Source: Nitrospira sp.
Lineage (GTDB): Bacteria; Nitrospirota; Nitrospiria; Nitrospirales; Nitrospiraceae
Reading direction: 5' to 3'
DNA: 64,000 bases
Assembly: GCA_019636835.1 (NCBI GenBank)
Contig: JAHBWU010000001.1
Span: forward strand, 62,001-126,000
The translations under genes and the position numbers were made by a program. Under the pieces are notes generated by a model. The model was not told the DNA's origin. It was given only the letters and a program-made list of their open reading frames with translations, and searched no databases. How positions within the stretch are numbered: the stretch's first letter is position 1; the number at the start of each line of letters is the position of its first letter. Below, one piece after another: positions 43,523 through 56,021 of this stretch.

Positions 43523-44929
43523 ATGACCGTTCATGTAGATGAGATGAGGAAGATGTTCCCGACGAAGCCACACTCTAAGGTGGAGGAGAGGGAAAACAAT
43601 CCATATCTGGAGCGACAGGCGGGACGGGAGTCGAACGCCCGCAGTTATCCAAGACGATTGCCGTTGGCGCTCAGCAAGGCCAAGGGCATCTACGTTCAGG
43701 ATACCGACGATCGCACGTACATCGATTGTCTCGCGGGGGCCGGAGCGCTGACGTTGGGCCACAACCATCCCGTCGTCTTGGATGCCATCCAACAATTGTT
43801 GCAGGAAGGCGTCCCCTTCCAGACATTGGATCTGACGACACCGGTCAAAGACCGCTTTGTCGATGCGCTCTTCGGCGCACTGCCGAAAGCGTTCGCGGAA
43901 GACGCGCGGATTCAGTTTTGCGGTCCATCCGGAGCCGACGCGGTGGAAGCCGCCGTCAAGCTGGTGAAGACGGCAACCGGACGCCGGACGATTCTGTCGT
44001 TTCACGGTGCCTATCACGGGATGACGCACGGCGGCATGGCGCTGACGGGACATCTGTCACCGAAAGCTGCCGTCAGTGGCCTGATGCCGGATGTCCAGTT
44101 CCTTCCGTACCCCTACGATTACCGTTGTCCATTCGGCGTCGGTGGTGAGGAGGGACATCGGCTGTCCAGCACCTATATCGAGCGGTTACTCGACGATCCG
44201 AACAGCGGTGTCGTATCACCGGCAGGTGTGATCCTGGAAGTGGTTCAGGGGGAGGGAGGCGTGATTCCCTCGCCTGATGCCTGGCTCAGGGACATTCGGC
44301 GGATCACCAAAGATCGCGACATTCCGTTGATCATCGATGAGATTCAGACTGGTCTGGGACGCACCGGTTCGTTGTTTGCGTTCGAACGGGCCGGGATCAT
44401 TCCTGACGTCCTGGTGTTGTCCAAGGCGATTGGAGGCGGGTTGCCGTTGAGCGTGGTGGTGTATCAGGCTGAATTGGATCAGTGGCTGCCGGGAGCGCAT
44501 GCCGGCACGTTCCGCGGAAACCAGATGGCTATGACGGCGGGAGCGGCCACCATCGAGTTCGTTCGCACTCATCGTCTCGATCAGCACGCTCAGATCATGG
44601 GAGAGCGGCTGTTGGCGCATCTACGCAATGCCCAGACATCGTTGCGCAGCTTCGGCGACGTGCGCGGACGCGGTTTGATGATCGGTGTCGAAATCGTCAA
44701 TGCCGACGGGCGTCCCGACACTGGAGGATCCTATCCCGCGGCCCCGGAACTTGCGAAAAAGATTCAGTCTCAGGCCCTCAATCGCGGTTTGATCCTCGAA
44801 TTAGGCGGACGCAACGGCTGCGTGGTGCGATTCCTGTCGCCGCTCATCGTCACGGCGGAGGAAATGGACACGATTGCGTCCATTTTCTGCGAAGCGGCTC
44901 GAGCTGCGGAGCAAGAGTCACGCGTATGA
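43523..44929 (+). CDS. L-2,4-diaminobutyrate:2-oxoglutarate aminotransferase (PvdH/EctB-like)
   Basis: 468 residues of class III aminotransferase. FCGPSGADAVEAAVKL, FHGAYHGMTHG, IIDEIQTGLGRTG (cofactor Asp) and VLSKAIGGGLPLSVVVY (PLP lysine) are visible. The PSGADAVEAA context matches DABA aminotransferases. The enzyme would convert aspartate semialdehyde and glutamate to 2,4-diaminobutyrate. No ectA or ectC lies nearby, while three downstream A domains have pockets that read as Dab-selective, so its role is monomer supply. The stop codon overlaps the acylase start (ATGA). Confidence 0.92.
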   Translation: MTVHVDEMRKMFPTKPHSKVEERENNPYLERQAGRESNARSYPRRLPLALSKAKGIYVQDTDDRTYIDCLAGAGALTLGHNHPVVLDAIQQLLQEGVPFQTLDLTTPVKDRFVDALFGALPKAFAEDARIQFCGPSGADAVEAAVKLVKTATGRRTILSFHGAYHGMTHGGMALTGHLSPKAAVSGLMPDVQFLPYPYDYRCPFGVGGEEGHRLSSTYIERLLDDPNSGVVSPAGVILEVVQGEGGVIPSPDAWLRDIRRITKDRDIPLIIDEIQTGLGRTGSLFAFERAGIIPDVLVLSKAIGGGLPLSVVVYQAELDQWLPGAHAGTFRGNQMAMTAGAATIEFVRTHRLDQHAQIMGERLLAHLRNAQTSLRSFGDVRGRGLMIGVEIVNADGRPDTGGSYPAAPELAKKIQSQALNRGLILELGGRNGCVVRFLSPLIVTAEEMDTIASIFCEAARAAEQESRV

Positions 44930-47367
44930 AGCGATTTGTTCGCTTATTGGCCATCGTCCTCTTACTTATTGCTGCAGGTATCGGGTACGCCATGATGACG
45001 ATTCGGGCGTCATTGCCGGTTTTGGACGGTAAACTGAACCTGAACGGCCTGCACGAGCCGGTCACCGTCACTTCGGATGCCTACGGTATCCCGACCATTA
45101 CGGCCGGTTCACGAGGAGATGCGATCCGCGCCTTCGGTTACATCACCGCACGCGACCGGCTGTTCCAAATGGATCTCATGCGCCGTACCGGCGCAGGACG
45201 GCTGGCCGAGATTTTCGGCGAGACGATGCGCCAAACTGATCTTAAGCAGCGGACTTTTGGATTCAGTGGGGCAGCCGGCGCCATTGCTGCGCGGCTGCCT
45301 CAAGATCAACGAGATGTCCTCGAAGCCTATACGGAAGGGGTGAACGAGTATTTGTCTCAGATGGAGAACCTGCCGTTCGAATTCTTGCTGCTCGGCTATA
45401 GACCTGATTTCTGGAAGGTCGAGGACAGTCTTCTCATCTTGCTTGGAATCTTCCAGATGCTGAGCGGGACAGAGGACGATGAGCGGATGCGGACGGTGAT
45501 GGAGCAGACGTTGCCTTTCGAAGTCGTCACGTTTCTCGTTCCGGACAGCGATCTTTATACGGAAGCGTTGTTAAATGGGAAGTCTCATATTTCTGTCCGG
45601 TCGCCCATTCCTGTGCAGGCACTGGCGGCCTTACGACGGCCGGTCGATCAGATACAAGCCCGAAGGACGACCATGGTCCGTTTCGACAGGACTGGATTGG
45701 GGTCGAACGGATGGGCTGTGCATGGCTCCAAGACGGCGAATGGACGATCCATTCTCGCAAACGACATGCATTTGGATATGGCTATTCCCAACTTCTGGTA
45801 CCGCGCCGAGCTTCGATACGGGCAGATCAGGCTGACCGGTGTTGCGGTTCCAGGCGTTCCGGTCGTCGTTGCGGGTACGAACGGCTTTGTGGCTTGGGGC
45901 GTGACGAATGTCGAAGGAGATTTTTTGGACCTTGTGCGCTTGGAGATCAATCCCGCCGATTCAAATGAGTACAAGACTTCTGAAGGATGGAAACTATTCA
46001 CGAACAGGCGGGAAGTCATCACGGTCAAGGGCGCTCAGGAGTCCGTGGCAGAGGTCAAAGAAACGATCTGGGGTCCGGTGTCACAGGATCTTCTAATGAA
46101 GGGGCCTGTGGCCGTTCGCTGGACCGCACTCGATCCGGAAGCCGTTGATCTCGGACAACTTGCTATGGATCGGGTCCGGTCGGTGGGCGAGGCCATAGCT
46201 GTGATGAACCGTGCCGGCGGTCCTGCCAATAATGTCATTCTCGCCGACAGAGATGGCCATATTGCCTGGACCTACACGGGTAAGATTCCCGTACGCCGAG
46301 GATTTAACGGATCAGTCAGTGTTTCCTGGGCAGATGGCCGCTTTGGATGGACGGGATATGTGTCTCCGGAAGCACTCCCAAAAATTTCAGACCCTCCGTC
46401 GGGGTTTGTCGTCAGCGCGAATCAACGGATGCTGGATGCCTCCTATCCTTACGTGGTCGGCCATTCTTTTGTTAATGGGTATCGCGCGTTCAGAATCTCC
46501 GAGCAACTGGAGGCCATGACGAATATACGGGAGCGAGACCTGTTTGACCTGCAGTTAGATTCGACAAGCCATTTCTATGAGTTCTACAGGAAACTTGCGC
46601 TCGGGCTTTTAACGGATACAGTCATTCAACGTAAACCATCTCTGGCAAAAGCTCGGGACGTCTTCGAAGGCTGGAATGGAAAGGCCGATGCCGACAGCCG
46701 GGGTTTCGCGCTTGTGGTCCGTTTTCGCCACGTCCTCTCACGGTCGGTGTTTGCTCCTTATTTGTCCTCCTGTCGAGAGCGTGACGCGCAATTCAGCTAC
46801 GATGGCGATCAGGATACCCCGTTGCGTGAGCTCCTGACGGCGCAAATTTCTGAACTGAATCCAGATCCCGACCATTTCCCCAGTTGGTCGGAGTTTCTTC
46901 TGAACGCGGTAGAGCAGACTGTCCGGGAGTTGGAAGCGGAACATCCTTCCGTTCCACTGACCGAGCTGACGTGGGGACAACAGAATCGTGTAAAGGTAGA
47001 GCATCCTCTCGGCGGGGCACTGCCAGGACTGGGGTCCATCCTGAACATGCCGGATGAACCTGCGTCGGGATGCGGGCAGTGCGTTCGGGTGATGCAGGAT
47101 GGCCTCGGAGCAAGTCAGAGGCTCGTGATGTCTCCTGGCCATCAAGGCGATGGCATTCTTCATATGCCGGGTGGACAGTCCGGGCATCCATTCTCCCCTC
47201 ACTATCGAGATCAGCAACACTACTGGAGTAATGGACTGCCGCTTCCATTCCTGGCTGGTACTCCCGTTCATACCCTGACGCTGGTCCCACTTTCCCAAAC
47301 GGCATCGATGGTCGGACAGCAACAGATATCCACCGAACGTCAATTTCACCAGGAGGAGGAACGATGA
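44926..47367 (+). CDS. Penicillin-acylase family Ntn hydrolase (PvdQ-like)
   Basis: 813 residues from the ATG at 44926. One N-terminal export helix (about 5-24, [18 protein letters not shown]) leads to an alpha chain, a spacer and a beta chain starting at Ser 260 in GLGSNGWAV, the residue freed by self-cleavage to become nucleophile. HDGVDAAR-type ends are not obvious, but the family context [13 protein letters not shown] and [15 protein letters not shown] is clear. In pyoverdine synthesis PvdQ removes the fatty acid in the periplasm; a FAAL-started synthetase and a PvdE-type exporter make the same role likely here. Overlaps mbtH by ATGA. Confidence 0.9.
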   Translation: MKRFVRLLAIVLLLIAAGIGYAMMTIRASLPVLDGKLNLNGLHEPVTVTSDAYGIPTITAGSRGDAIRAFGYITARDRLFQMDLMRRTGAGRLAEIFGETMRQTDLKQRTFGFSGAAGAIAARLPQDQRDVLEAYTEGVNEYLSQMENLPFEFLLLGYRPDFWKVEDSLLILLGIFQMLSGTEDDERMRTVMEQTLPFEVVTFLVPDSDLYTEALLNGKSHISVRSPIPVQALAALRRPVDQIQARRTTMVRFDRTGLGSNGWAVHGSKTANGRSILANDMHLDMAIPNFWYRAELRYGQIRLTGVAVPGVPVVVAGTNGFVAWGVTNVEGDFLDLVRLEINPADSNEYKTSEGWKLFTNRREVITVKGAQESVAEVKETIWGPVSQDLLMKGPVAVRWTALDPEAVDLGQLAMDRVRSVGEAIAVMNRAGGPANNVILADRDGHIAWTYTGKIPVRRGFNGSVSVSWADGRFGWTGYVSPEALPKISDPPSGFVVSANQRMLDASYPYVVGHSFVNGYRAFRISEQLEAMTNIRERDLFDLQLDSTSHFYEFYRKLALGLLTDTVIQRKPSLAKARDVFEGWNGKADADSRGFALVVRFRHVLSRSVFAPYLSSCRERDAQFSYDGDQDTPLRELLTAQISELNPDPDHFPSWSEFLLNAVEQTVRELEAEHPSVPLTELTWGQQNRVKVEHPLGGALPGLGSILNMPDEPASGCGQCVRVMQDGLGASQRLVMSPGHQGDGILHMPGGQSGHPFSPHYRDQQHYWSNGLPLPFLAGTPVHTLTLVPLSQTASMVGQQQISTERQFHQEEER

Positions 47368-47606
47368 ACAGCGAAGAACGCGAAGATACGACCGTGTACA
47401 AAGTCGTCGTGAATCATGAAGAGCAATACTCGATCTGGCCATCCTATCGCGAGAACCCGTTGGGCTGGAGAGACGAGGGGAAAACCGGACTTAAGGCAGA
47501 ATGTCTCGCCCATATCGCGGAGATCTGGACCGACATGCGTCCGTTGAGTTTGAGGAAATGGATGGAGGAACAGGCAACCGCAGGAAAGTCGACATCCTCA
47601 TGCTGA
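47364..47606 (+). CDS. mbtH: MbtH-like protein
   Basis: 80 residues: [31 protein letters not shown] followed by [18 protein letters not shown], i.e. the NxExQxSxWP and PxGW and DMRPxSL core of the family. It binds A domains and supports their folding and activity. The frame begins on the acylase stop and overlaps the thioesterase start by seven bases. Confidence 0.96.
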   Translation: MNSEEREDTTVYKVVVNHEEQYSIWPSYRENPLGWRDEGKTGLKAECLAHIAEIWTDMRPLSLRKWMEEQATAGKSTSSC

Positions 47607-48367
47607 CCGCCTCACGCCTATCTCCATGGATTATCACCCCGCGGCCTGTCACCTCGGGAATGCGTTTAATTTGTTTCCCCTATGCAGGCGGCGGAGCCTC
47701 CGTGTTTCGAAGCTGGGCGGACAGTGAGTTCCTGACGGACGTCGAAGTCTGCGCCGTCCAGCTTCCCGGGCGGGAGACTAGGATGACCGAGCCGCCTGTC
47801 GGTGATGTGCGTCGGCTGGTGTCCATGCTGTGCGAGGCATTGGAACCCTATCTCGACCGACCGTTCGTCTTTTTCGGTCACAGCATCGGCGCGCTGGTGA
47901 GTTTTGAATTGGTCCGCGAGTTGCGCCGGACCCGGGGAATCGAACCAAGCTATCTGTTCGTGTCCGGTTGTCCGGCTCCACATCTCACGGATTCAGAGCG
48001 CATCTGCGATCTGCCTGAGGATGAATTTCTTGAACGGGTGGGTCGGTTCAACGGGACTCCGCCGGAAGTTCTCAATCATCCGGAACTGATGCAGTTGATG
48101 CTCCCCGCGCTGCGCGCCGACTTTTCGCTTCGCGATCGATATGTCTACCGTGAAGAGCCGCCGTTGGACTGTCCCATCATCGCGTTCGGAGGGATGAGCG
48201 ACAAACATGTGAACGGTGTCGTATTGGGAAGCTGGCGGCAACATACTCGCGAGCGATTTCAATTGTGGCTCTTTCAAGGAGATCATTTCTTCCTGCGGAG
48301 CGCGCAGGGGCCGCTCCTGGAGGTTCTCTCCTCGGCGTTATCCCGATATCGAGAGGTTGTGCGATGA
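47600..48367 (+). CDS. Type II thioesterase (editing)
   Basis: 255 residues from the ATG at 47600 inside the mbtH end. Alpha/beta hydrolase with [27 protein letters not shown], the nucleophile elbow [14 protein letters not shown] (Ser near 96) and a C-terminal GDHFFLR (His). It hydrolyses mis-primed or stalled groups from carrier proteins. Such genes are common companions of NRPS lines. It is not the product-releasing domain, which is not in the window. Confidence 0.93.
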   Translation: MLTASRLSPWIITPRPVTSGMRLICFPYAGGGASVFRSWADSEFLTDVEVCAVQLPGRETRMTEPPVGDVRRLVSMLCEALEPYLDRPFVFFGHSIGALVSFELVRELRRTRGIEPSYLFVSGCPAPHLTDSERICDLPEDEFLERVGRFNGTPPEVLNHPELMQLMLPALRADFSLRDRYVYREEPPLDCPIIAFGGMSDKHVNGVVLGSWRQHTRERFQLWLFQGDHFFLRSAQGPLLEVLSSALSRYREVVR

Positions 48368-48418
48368 CGGCCGCAGTCACAGAAAGATTCGTCGCGTCGA
48401 CGCATGTGGAGGAGTTTG

Positions 48419-49444
48419 ATGCACGTCAATCACAATAATACTGCGCCGATACCCGTAGAGGAAACCTGTGGAAAAGCCGTCGGTCAGCCGGCTTGCCGGG
48501 TGAGTTACTTGGCGACGGATACCGAGTTTCCTGTCGTCGTCAGTCCCACAGAAAATCATTCGTTAATCGAACACCGAGACGTGATTGAGCAGATGGTGAG
48601 CACGCATCTTTTGACCGTCGGAGGTTTGCTGTTCAGAGGGTTTCCTATCGAATCGACGGCGGACTTCGAAACATTGGTCAAGATGATCTCACCTGACCTG
48701 GCCTCCTACGAATTTGGATCGACGCCACGGTCGCAGGTCCACAATCAGATTTATACGTCCACGGAATATCCTCCTCATCAACACATTCCGCTGCACAACG
48801 AACAGGCATACACCACCGAATGGCCGATGAAGATCTGGTTTTATTGCGCGCAAGTGTCGCCGGAAGGGGGCTACACGCCGATCGCGGACAGCCGCCAGGT
48901 GTATCGGCACATTCCCGTCCGCATCAGAGAGCGGTTCATCGAGAAGGGTGTGATGTATGTGCGCAACTACGGGAACGGGCTCGACGTGCCCTGGACCAAG
49001 GTTTTCAACACCACGGACCGTCGAGCCGTGGAACGGTTCTGTCGTACGGCAGGGATCGCCTATGAATGGAAGCCGGATGGAGAACTCCGCACCCGCCAGG
49101 TTTGTCAGGCCGTCGCCGTCCATCCCCGCACCAATGAAACGGTCTGGTTCAACCAAGCGCATCTGTTCCATGTCTCGAATTTGGAGCCGGCCGTCCGCGA
49201 GGCGTTGCTGTCCGTGGTCAGTGAGGCGGATCTGCCTCGGCAGGCCTGTTACGGGGACGGAACCGCGATCGAGACGGCTGTGTTGGATGAAATTCGGGAC
49301 GCCTATCAATGCCAGGCCGTCCAGTTTCCGTGGCAAGAAGGCGACGTGCTGATGTTGGACAACATGCTGGCGGCCCATGGGCGCACCCCGTTCAAGGGGC
49401 CGAGAAAAATTTTGGTGGCGATGGCCGAATCGAGCAAGGGTTGA
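48419..49444 (+). CDS. SyrP-like Fe(II)/2-oxoglutarate dioxygenase (TauD family)
   Basis: 341 residues; the ATG at 48419 has GGAGGAG upstream, an ATG five codons earlier is weaker. Metal ligands appear as IPLHNEQAY (H-x-E) and a distal AAHGRTPF, with WFYCAQVSPEGGYTPIADSR as in SyrP-type enzymes. SyrP hydroxylates carrier-bound aspartate at the beta carbon, and beta-hydroxyaspartate is a known iron ligand in siderophores. No A domain visible here reads as Asp; the substrate may be loaded further downstream, or it may be Dab or the first amino acid. Confidence 0.88.
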   Translation: MHVNHNNTAPIPVEETCGKAVGQPACRVSYLATDTEFPVVVSPTENHSLIEHRDVIEQMVSTHLLTVGGLLFRGFPIESTADFETLVKMISPDLASYEFGSTPRSQVHNQIYTSTEYPPHQHIPLHNEQAYTTEWPMKIWFYCAQVSPEGGYTPIADSRQVYRHIPVRIRERFIEKGVMYVRNYGNGLDVPWTKVFNTTDRRAVERFCRTAGIAYEWKPDGELRTRQVCQAVAVHPRTNETVWFNQAHLFHVSNLEPAVREALLSVVSEADLPRQACYGDGTAIETAVLDEIRDAYQCQAVQFPWQEGDVLMLDNMLAAHGRTPFKGPRKILVAMAESSKG

Positions 49445-49455
49445 CGGTGGGACCG

Positions 49456-52400
49456 ATGCAATCCGACACACTCATTAACGGTGCGACGGCGCCGGCCGGA
49501 CCTCAATCGAATGCGGACGTATTTCCTGCCAGTTTTGCGCAACAACGATTGTGGTTTCTCTCGCAGCTGGAACCGGACAGCGCTTCGTACAATACGGCGC
49601 TGGCGGTCCGGCTGCGAGGCCCGCTCAACCGTGAGGCGACGGCGCAGAGCCTCAACGAAATAGTCCGGCGGCATGAAGTTCTCCGCACGACTTTCGACGA
49701 GATTGACGGCGAGTTGGTGCAAGTCATCGCCGAAGACCGTCCGATGGACTTGCCGGTGGTGGATTTTAGTCTCGAGCCGCCGTCCGAGCGCCAAGCCTTG
49801 GCAACCGTGGCGGCCAGGGCGGAAGCGCATCGCCTGTTCGATCTGCGCACCGGACCCTTGATGCGTATGCGCCTGCTCAAGCTGGGGCCACGGGATTACG
49901 TATTGGTCATCACGTTGCACCATATCGTCTGTGACGGGTGGTCGTCGCAGATTCTCGCGCGGGAATTCGTGACTCTCTATGAAGCGTTCGATGCGGGCCT
50001 GCCGTCGCCACTGCCTTCGTTACCGATTCAATATGCGGATTACGCGGTCTGGCAGCGCGGATGGTTGCAAGGGTCGGTGATTGAAGAGCGACTGGCCTAT
50101 TGGAAAGAGAAGTTGAAAGGAAGACTGCCGGTCCTCGACCTACCGACGGACCGTCCGCGCCCAGCCGTGCAGAGCGACCGAGGCGCACGGCTTCCCTTTT
50201 CAGTGTCGCGTGTCCTGACCGATCGGCTGCATGCGCTTAGTCGCCGGCAGGGCGCGACGCTGTTCATGACGCTTGCCGCGGCCTTCCAGGTGTTTCTGAT
50301 GCGGTATAGCGGCCTCGACGATTTTTGTCTTGGCACGCCTGTCGCGAACCGGCTGAAGCGGGAGACGGAGTCGTTGATCGGCTTCTTCGCCAATACGCTC
50401 GTCCTCCGGACGGACCTCTCGGGCAACCCCACATTCATCGATCTGCTGGCGCGCGTACAGGAAACGGTCCTGGGCGCGCAGGCGCACCAAGATTTGCCGT
50501 TCGAGCAACTGGTGGATGCGCTGCAGCCGATCCGTGCGCTCAGCCATACGCCGCTGTTCCAGGTGATGTTTGCGCTGCAGACTTCACTCGCCCGGACGTT
50601 GGCCATCACGTCGCTGGAGGTCAGCGCGATGGAGTTGGATGCGGGAGGCGCCAAGTTCGATCTGTCGCTCGACATGACGGAGGACGAGACCGGACTGGAC
50701 AGCGCGTTTGAGTACAACCAGGATCTCTTCGATCAGAAAACCGTCGGCAGGATGGCAATCCATCTGCAGCAGCTTCTGGAAAGCATCGTCGATAACCCAC
50801 AGGCGCATCTCAGTGAACTCACCATACTGACGGCGGCCGAGCGTCGAAAGATTCTGATCGAGTGGAACGACACCTCGATTCCAGGCTCTGCCGATGGTCA
50901 GGTTGCCCGCCTCTTTGAAGCGCAGGCGGCGCGATCGCCGGAGGCCGTGGCCGTTGCCTGTGGCGAAGAAACGCTCAGCTATCGCGCTTTGAACGACCGC
51001 ACTGATCGAATTGCCCGCGCGCTCTCGATTGCCGGTGTCGGCTGCGAGACCGTCGTCGCTGTGCTCGGCGAGCGGAGCATCGACTACGTGGCCATGATGG
51101 TGGGCCTGTGGAAGTGTGGCGGAGTCTACCTGCCGCTTGATCCCGGACATCCGTCGTCACGATGGACGTCCATTCTCGAAGGGAGCCGGGCTTCTATAGT
51201 GCTGACGACTGAGGCATGGAAGTCCAAGGCACAGGACATGATCGCTCAGCTGCCACAGTCCACGCGGCCTGTGATGCTTACGGTCGAGGCTTGTCTTTCA
51301 GAAAGGCCGGCTCTGCTGAGGGAGCGAGCCGCATGGCCATCCGCGAAGTTGGCCTATGTGATCTACACGAGTGGGTCGACCGGTGTCCCGAAGGGAGCGA
51401 TGGTGACCGAGCGGGGTCTGGTCAATCATCTTCGCAGCAAGATTTCCATGCTCCGGCTTGACCCGACCGACATCATTGCACAAACCGCTTCCCAAGGGTT
51501 CGACATTTCGGTGTGGCAGCTCACGGCCGCGCTCCTCTGCGGCGCCCGCACCCTCATCGTGCCCGATGAAGTCGCCCGCGATCCGGAGCAACTGCTCCGC
51601 TACATCGCCGCGCAGGGAGTGACCGTCCTCGAAACAGTCCCGGCTTTGCTGCAAGGTGTGCTCGACAGCGCTGCCACGGCCGGAACCGACGCACCGGCAT
51701 TGGCTCGACTGCGATGGCTCTTGCCTACCGGAGAAGCGCTGCCGCCGGCGTTGATCCGGCGATGGTTTGAGCGATACCGCCATGTGCCGCTGGTCAATGC
51801 CTATGGACCGGCCGAATGCGCCGATGATGTCGCCATGGCTACGATTACGGCACCACCGGACCAAACCTATACTCATGCTCCAATCGGCAAGCCGATCGCC
51901 AACCTACGTGGCTATGTCGTAGACGACTGGCTGGAACCGGTGCCGATCGGCGCCGCGGGCGGACTGTGTGTTGCGGGAGCCGGCGTCGGCCGCGGCTATC
52001 TCCACGATCCGGTCAGAACAGCCGAGGCGTTCGTGCCTGATCCGTTTTCCAATGAACCGGGCGCGCGACTCTATCGGACAGGCGACCGCGTCCGTCATCG
52101 TCCGGACGGGACGATGGAGTTTCTCGGACGCCGGGATCATCAAGTCAAAATCCGTGGTGTGCGCATTGAGTTGGGTGAAATCGAATCGCGTTTGCAGGCT
52201 CATCCAGACGTTCGCGAAGCGGTGGCTGTCGTGCGTCAGGACCGTCCGGGACAAAAACGGCTTACGGCCTATGTGGTGCCTCATGACGGTGCGTCATGCG
52301 ATTTCGATATGTTGATCCGGCTGCTGCGCGAGCAATTGCCGGAGCCGATGGTCCCCTCTGCGATTGTCACGCTCCAGGCGGTACCTCGTAACGACAACGG

Positions 52401-55400
52401 CAAGATCGATCGGCAGGCCTTGCCCGAACCGGACCATGTGACGGCAAAGGAATGGACGGCGGCTCGCACACCGACCGAAGCGCAGTTGGCGGCGGTCTGG
52501 GCCGAGGTGTTGGGGTTGGAGCGTGTCGGCGTGCACGACAATTTCTTCGAGTTGGGCGGGGATTCCATTCTTAGCTTACAGGTGATCTCGCGTGCCAAGG
52601 CACAAGGCCTGCCGCTCACACCGCGACATCTGTTCCAGCATCAGACGGTCGCAGAACTGGCGGAGGCTGCAGGTGGAGGGATTGAAACAGTCGATTCGAA
52701 GCCGAAGCACGGATTACGGACTCAGAGACCGACGGATCCGGCACTGCTGGAAGCCGTGCGGCAATTGTATCCAGCAACCGAAGATGTCTATCCACTCACG
52801 CCATTGCAGCAAGGGTTGCTGTTTCACAGCCTGTACGAGCCGCAATCCGGCGTGTACATCGAGCAGCTGAGTTGTCGTCTCCGCGGCCACCTTGATCATG
52901 CCGCATTCCTCGATGCATGGCGGATGGTGATCGCACGCTCGACACCGTTCCGCACCGCGTTTGTGTGGCGAGAACTCGACAAGCCCATGCAGGTCCTGTT
53001 GCCGGGTGAGGCGCCGTCCATCATCGAGCTGGATTGGCGCGACGTACCCGAATTCAACCAGAGAGAACGGTTACGGGAATTTCTCCGGAACGATCGGCTG
53101 ACGGACTTCGACCTGACAAAACCGCCGCTGATGCGCCTCGCCTTGATCCGCGTGACAGATGACGCGCGCTACCTCATCTGGACTCATCATCACGTCGTCC
53201 TCGACGGCTGGTGTCTTCCCATTATTCTGCGTGATCTGTTCGCCTGCTATGCGTTCTTCAAAGGCGGTCCGGATCCGGGCGAGCCGCAGTCGCAACCGTA
53301 TCGAAACTATGTCGCGTGGATTCTCTCTCAAGACCAGACGGCGGCGGAACAGTACTGGCGCAAGACCTTGGCGGGCATCACTTCAGCTACGCCACTTCCG
53401 ACTGATCGTTCGCCGGACGGCACGCAGTCGGATGCCGGCTACGGTATGCATCGATTGACGATCTCAGCCGCCAGAACATCCTCCCTTCATGCCTATGCCT
53501 CCAAGGAACGCATCACGGTCAATACGCTGGTGCAGGGAGCGTGGGCTCTGTTGCTGAGCCGTTACTGTGGCGAAGAAGACGTGCTGTTCGGTACGACGGT
53601 GTCGGGACGGTCCGCGGATGTCCCGGGCATCGAGACGATGCTCGGGCTGTTCATCAATACGCTGCCGCTTCGGGTCGCTGCGTCCCCGGACACCGTTCTG
53701 CGAGACTGGTTGCGAGGACTGCTGCAGCAGAATGCCGAGTTGCGCCAGTACGAACATATTTCTCTCGCGCAGATCCAGAGCTGGAGTCAGATGCCGCGCG
53801 GCACTCAGCTATTCGACAGCCTCCTGGTCTTCGACAACCATCCGACCGACCAAACATTGGACGATGGCGGTGCCGGTTTGACCGCTCACGATGTCTATCT
53901 GGAGGGACAGACCAATTATCCGTTGACCGTCAATGTCGTGCCGGGCGAATCGCTCTGTTTTCTCTTGTCCTATCAAAAGAAGCGGTTCTCTCCTGAACGC
54001 GTGCAACGTATCGCCGAGCATCTAGACGTGGTGCTGAGCCAGTTGGTCGCGCAGCCGGACCAGCGCCTATCCGCGATCGGAGTATTGGGGGCGGAGGAGC
54101 GGCGGCAGGTGGTGGAGGAGTGGAACGCGACCGGACGGGCGTATCCGACAGGCGTGACCATGCCGGAATTGATCTACCATTTCGTACAGCGTACCCCACA
54201 GGCTGTGGCGGTACGGCTGGACGACCAGGTGTTGAGCTATGCGGAGTTATGGCGCCGGAGCGCGGCGATGGCCGCCCAGCTGCGGCGGCAGGGGGTCGGG
54301 CCCGATGTGCTGGTGGGACTCTGCGCCGAACGGTCGCTGGAAATGGTCATCGGCCTGCTGGGCATTATGCAGGCCGGCGGGGCCTACGTGCCGATCGACC
54401 CCGGTTATCCGGCCGAGCGAATCGCCTACATGCTGGCCGACGCAGCACCGTCGGTGCTGCTGACGCAACCGGCTCTGCGGGGACAGCTGCCGCCGTTCGC
54501 CGGAGTGTGTCTCGAACTGTCCGCCTCTGCGACGGAGGAATCTGACCCGGTGGATCTTCCGCCGACGCTGGTGAGACTGAACCATCTGGCCTACATGATC
54601 TATACGTCCGGCTCCACCGGGCGCCCCAAAGGGGCGGGCAACACGCATGGAGGACTCCTCAATCGGCTGCAGTGGATGCAGGACTATTTCGGCCTGACGC
54701 CGGCCGACCGTGTCTTGCAGAAGACGCCGTTCAGCTTCGATGTGTCGGTGTGGGAGTTTTTCTGGCCTTTGATGACCGGCGCGGAGTTAGTGCTGGCCCT
54801 GCCGGATGAACACAAGGACGGATTGCGGCTCAAAGAGCGGATCGTCACGCAGCAGATCACGACGCTGCACTTCGTCCCGCCGATGCTGCAGGCGTTTCTC
54901 GTGACGCCCGGGGTGGAAGCCTGTGCCGGCACATTGCGGCGAGTCATCTGCAGCGGGGAAGCGCTGAGTGACGCGGTCCAGCGGCAGTGTTGGGCGCGCT
55001 TGCCGGGCGTCGAGCTTCACAATCTCTATGGGCCGACGGAAGCGGCGATCGATGTGACGGTATGGTCGTGCGATCCGATTGCTCCTGCCGATCCGGTTCC
55101 GATCGGACGGCCGATCGCCAACACCCAAATCTATATTGTGGATCAGCGAGGGGAGCCGGTCCCCATCGGCGTCCCCGGGGAAGTACAGATCGGCGGTGTG
55201 AACGTGGCGCGCGGCTATCACCGGCGCCCGGCACTGACGGCGGAGCGGTTTGTGCCGGATGTGTTCAGCGCGGAGCCGGGTCGGCGGTTGTATCGGACGG
55301 GAGATCTCGCGCGGTATCGGCCGGATGGCGCGATCGAGTATCTGGGTCGCCTCGATCATCAGGTGAAGATCCGAGGAGTACGAATCGAACTGGGCGAGAT

Positions 55401-56013
55401 CGAGAGCTGTCTGCTCCAACATCCGACGGTGCATGAGGCAGTCGTTGTGGCGCAAGACACGGCGACCGGGAACAAACGGTTGGTCGGCTATACGGTACCC
55501 CGAATGGGCCACGAAGTGTCGGGTGAGGTGTTACGGCAATGGGCCGGGGAGCGGCTTCCTGATGCCTTCGTCCCAAGCGTCGTGCTGACGCTCGACGCCC
55601 TGCCATTGACCCCGAACGGCAAGGTGGATCGCAAGGCGTTGCCGGTCCCGGATCTGCAGGCGCGGACGCAGACCTATGAAGAGCCAGTCACGGAGTCGGA
55701 GCGTGTCCTGGCGGCCATCTGGGCCGAGGTGCTCGGACAGCCCCGTGTGGGCCGGTTCGACAACTTCTTCGAACTCGGCGGTGATTCGATCAATACGCTG
55801 CAAGTATTGGCTCGCGCCCATCAGCGCGGCATGAAACTGAGCCCCAAACAACTGTTCGAGCATCCGACAGTGGCAGCCGCCGCTGAGGTGGCAGTGCCGA
55901 TCGAGGTGATCGCCGAAGAGGACACGCAGGCGGAAGGGAGAGGGGTCAACGGGCTCGTGGGCATCGAACTGTCCGACGAGGACATGAGCAATCTGCTGGA
56001 AGAATTGAAATAG
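49456..56013 (+). CDS. NRPS, two modules: C-A-PCP-C-A-PCP (Dab-like, Ser-like)
   Basis: 2185 residues; ATG at 49456 (nearby TTG/GTG codons possible). C1: [21 protein letters not shown] near 155. A1 ([11 protein letters not shown] near 638): pocket read as D-I-W-E-L-T-A-D-D-K, consistent with 2,4-diaminobutyrate. PCP1: GGDSIL near 1035. C2: [23 protein letters not shown] near 1244. A2 ([11 protein letters not shown] near 1716): pocket D-V-W-H-I-S-L-I-D-K, one change from the classic serine code. PCP2: GGDSIN near 2109. A short acidic tail ([14 protein letters not shown]) may dock to the next protein. There is no E domain although both carriers are of the GGDSI type. Confidence 0.92.
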   Translation: MQSDTLINGATAPAGPQSNADVFPASFAQQRLWFLSQLEPDSASYNTALAVRLRGPLNREATAQSLNEIVRRHEVLRTTFDEIDGELVQVIAEDRPMDLPVVDFSLEPPSERQALATVAARAEAHRLFDLRTGPLMRMRLLKLGPRDYVLVITLHHIVCDGWSSQILAREFVTLYEAFDAGLPSPLPSLPIQYADYAVWQRGWLQGSVIEERLAYWKEKLKGRLPVLDLPTDRPRPAVQSDRGARLPFSVSRVLTDRLHALSRRQGATLFMTLAAAFQVFLMRYSGLDDFCLGTPVANRLKRETESLIGFFANTLVLRTDLSGNPTFIDLLARVQETVLGAQAHQDLPFEQLVDALQPIRALSHTPLFQVMFALQTSLARTLAITSLEVSAMELDAGGAKFDLSLDMTEDETGLDSAFEYNQDLFDQKTVGRMAIHLQQLLESIVDNPQAHLSELTILTAAERRKILIEWNDTSIPGSADGQVARLFEAQAARSPEAVAVACGEETLSYRALNDRTDRIARALSIAGVGCETVVAVLGERSIDYVAMMVGLWKCGGVYLPLDPGHPSSRWTSILEGSRASIVLTTEAWKSKAQDMIAQLPQSTRPVMLTVEACLSERPALLRERAAWPSAKLAYVIYTSGSTGVPKGAMVTERGLVNHLRSKISMLRLDPTDIIAQTASQGFDISVWQLTAALLCGARTLIVPDEVARDPEQLLRYIAAQGVTVLETVPALLQGVLDSAATAGTDAPALARLRWLLPTGEALPPALIRRWFERYRHVPLVNAYGPAECADDVAMATITAPPDQTYTHAPIGKPIANLRGYVVDDWLEPVPIGAAGGLCVAGAGVGRGYLHDPVRTAEAFVPDPFSNEPGARLYRTGDRVRHRPDGTMEFLGRRDHQVKIRGVRIELGEIESRLQAHPDVREAVAVVRQDRPGQKRLTAYVVPHDGASCDFDMLIRLLREQLPEPMVPSAIVTLQAVPRNDNGKIDRQALPEPDHVTAKEWTAARTPTEAQLAAVWAEVLGLERVGVHDNFFELGGDSILSLQVISRAKAQGLPLTPRHLFQHQTVAELAEAAGGGIETVDSKPKHGLRTQRPTDPALLEAVRQLYPATEDVYPLTPLQQGLLFHSLYEPQSGVYIEQLSCRLRGHLDHAAFLDAWRMVIARSTPFRTAFVWRELDKPMQVLLPGEAPSIIELDWRDVPEFNQRERLREFLRNDRLTDFDLTKPPLMRLALIRVTDDARYLIWTHHHVVLDGWCLPIILRDLFACYAFFKGGPDPGEPQSQPYRNYVAWILSQDQTAAEQYWRKTLAGITSATPLPTDRSPDGTQSDAGYGMHRLTISAARTSSLHAYASKERITVNTLVQGAWALLLSRYCGEEDVLFGTTVSGRSADVPGIETMLGLFINTLPLRVAASPDTVLRDWLRGLLQQNAELRQYEHISLAQIQSWSQMPRGTQLFDSLLVFDNHPTDQTLDDGGAGLTAHDVYLEGQTNYPLTVNVVPGESLCFLLSYQKKRFSPERVQRIAEHLDVVLSQLVAQPDQRLSAIGVLGAEERRQVVEEWNATGRAYPTGVTMPELIYHFVQRTPQAVAVRLDDQVLSYAELWRRSAAMAAQLRRQGVGPDVLVGLCAERSLEMVIGLLGIMQAGGAYVPIDPGYPAERIAYMLADAAPSVLLTQPALRGQLPPFAGVCLELSASATEESDPVDLPPTLVRLNHLAYMIYTSGSTGRPKGAGNTHGGLLNRLQWMQDYFGLTPADRVLQKTPFSFDVSVWEFFWPLMTGAELVLALPDEHKDGLRLKERIVTQQITTLHFVPPMLQAFLVTPGVEACAGTLRRVICSGEALSDAVQRQCWARLPGVELHNLYGPTEAAIDVTVWSCDPIAPADPVPIGRPIANTQIYIVDQRGEPVPIGVPGEVQIGGVNVARGYHRRPALTAERFVPDVFSAEPGRRLYRTGDLARYRPDGAIEYLGRLDHQVKIRGVRIELGEIESCLLQHPTVHEAVVVAQDTATGNKRLVGYTVPRMGHEVSGEVLRQWAGERLPDAFVPSVVLTLDALPLTPNGKVDRKALPVPDLQARTQTYEEPVTESERVLAAIWAEVLGQPRVGRFDNFFELGGDSINTLQVLARAHQRGMKLSPKQLFEHPTVAAAAEVAVPIEVIAEEDTQAEGRGVNGLVGIELSDEDMSNLLEELK

Positions 56014-56021
56014 GTGACGTA

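Noticed and set aside
52780-52860. Dual epimerisation/condensation domain
   Set aside because: The N-terminal [15 protein letters not shown] resembles the Pseudomonas dual domains, but the extra HH...GD motif reads [10 protein letters not shown] here, so I do not call it dual.
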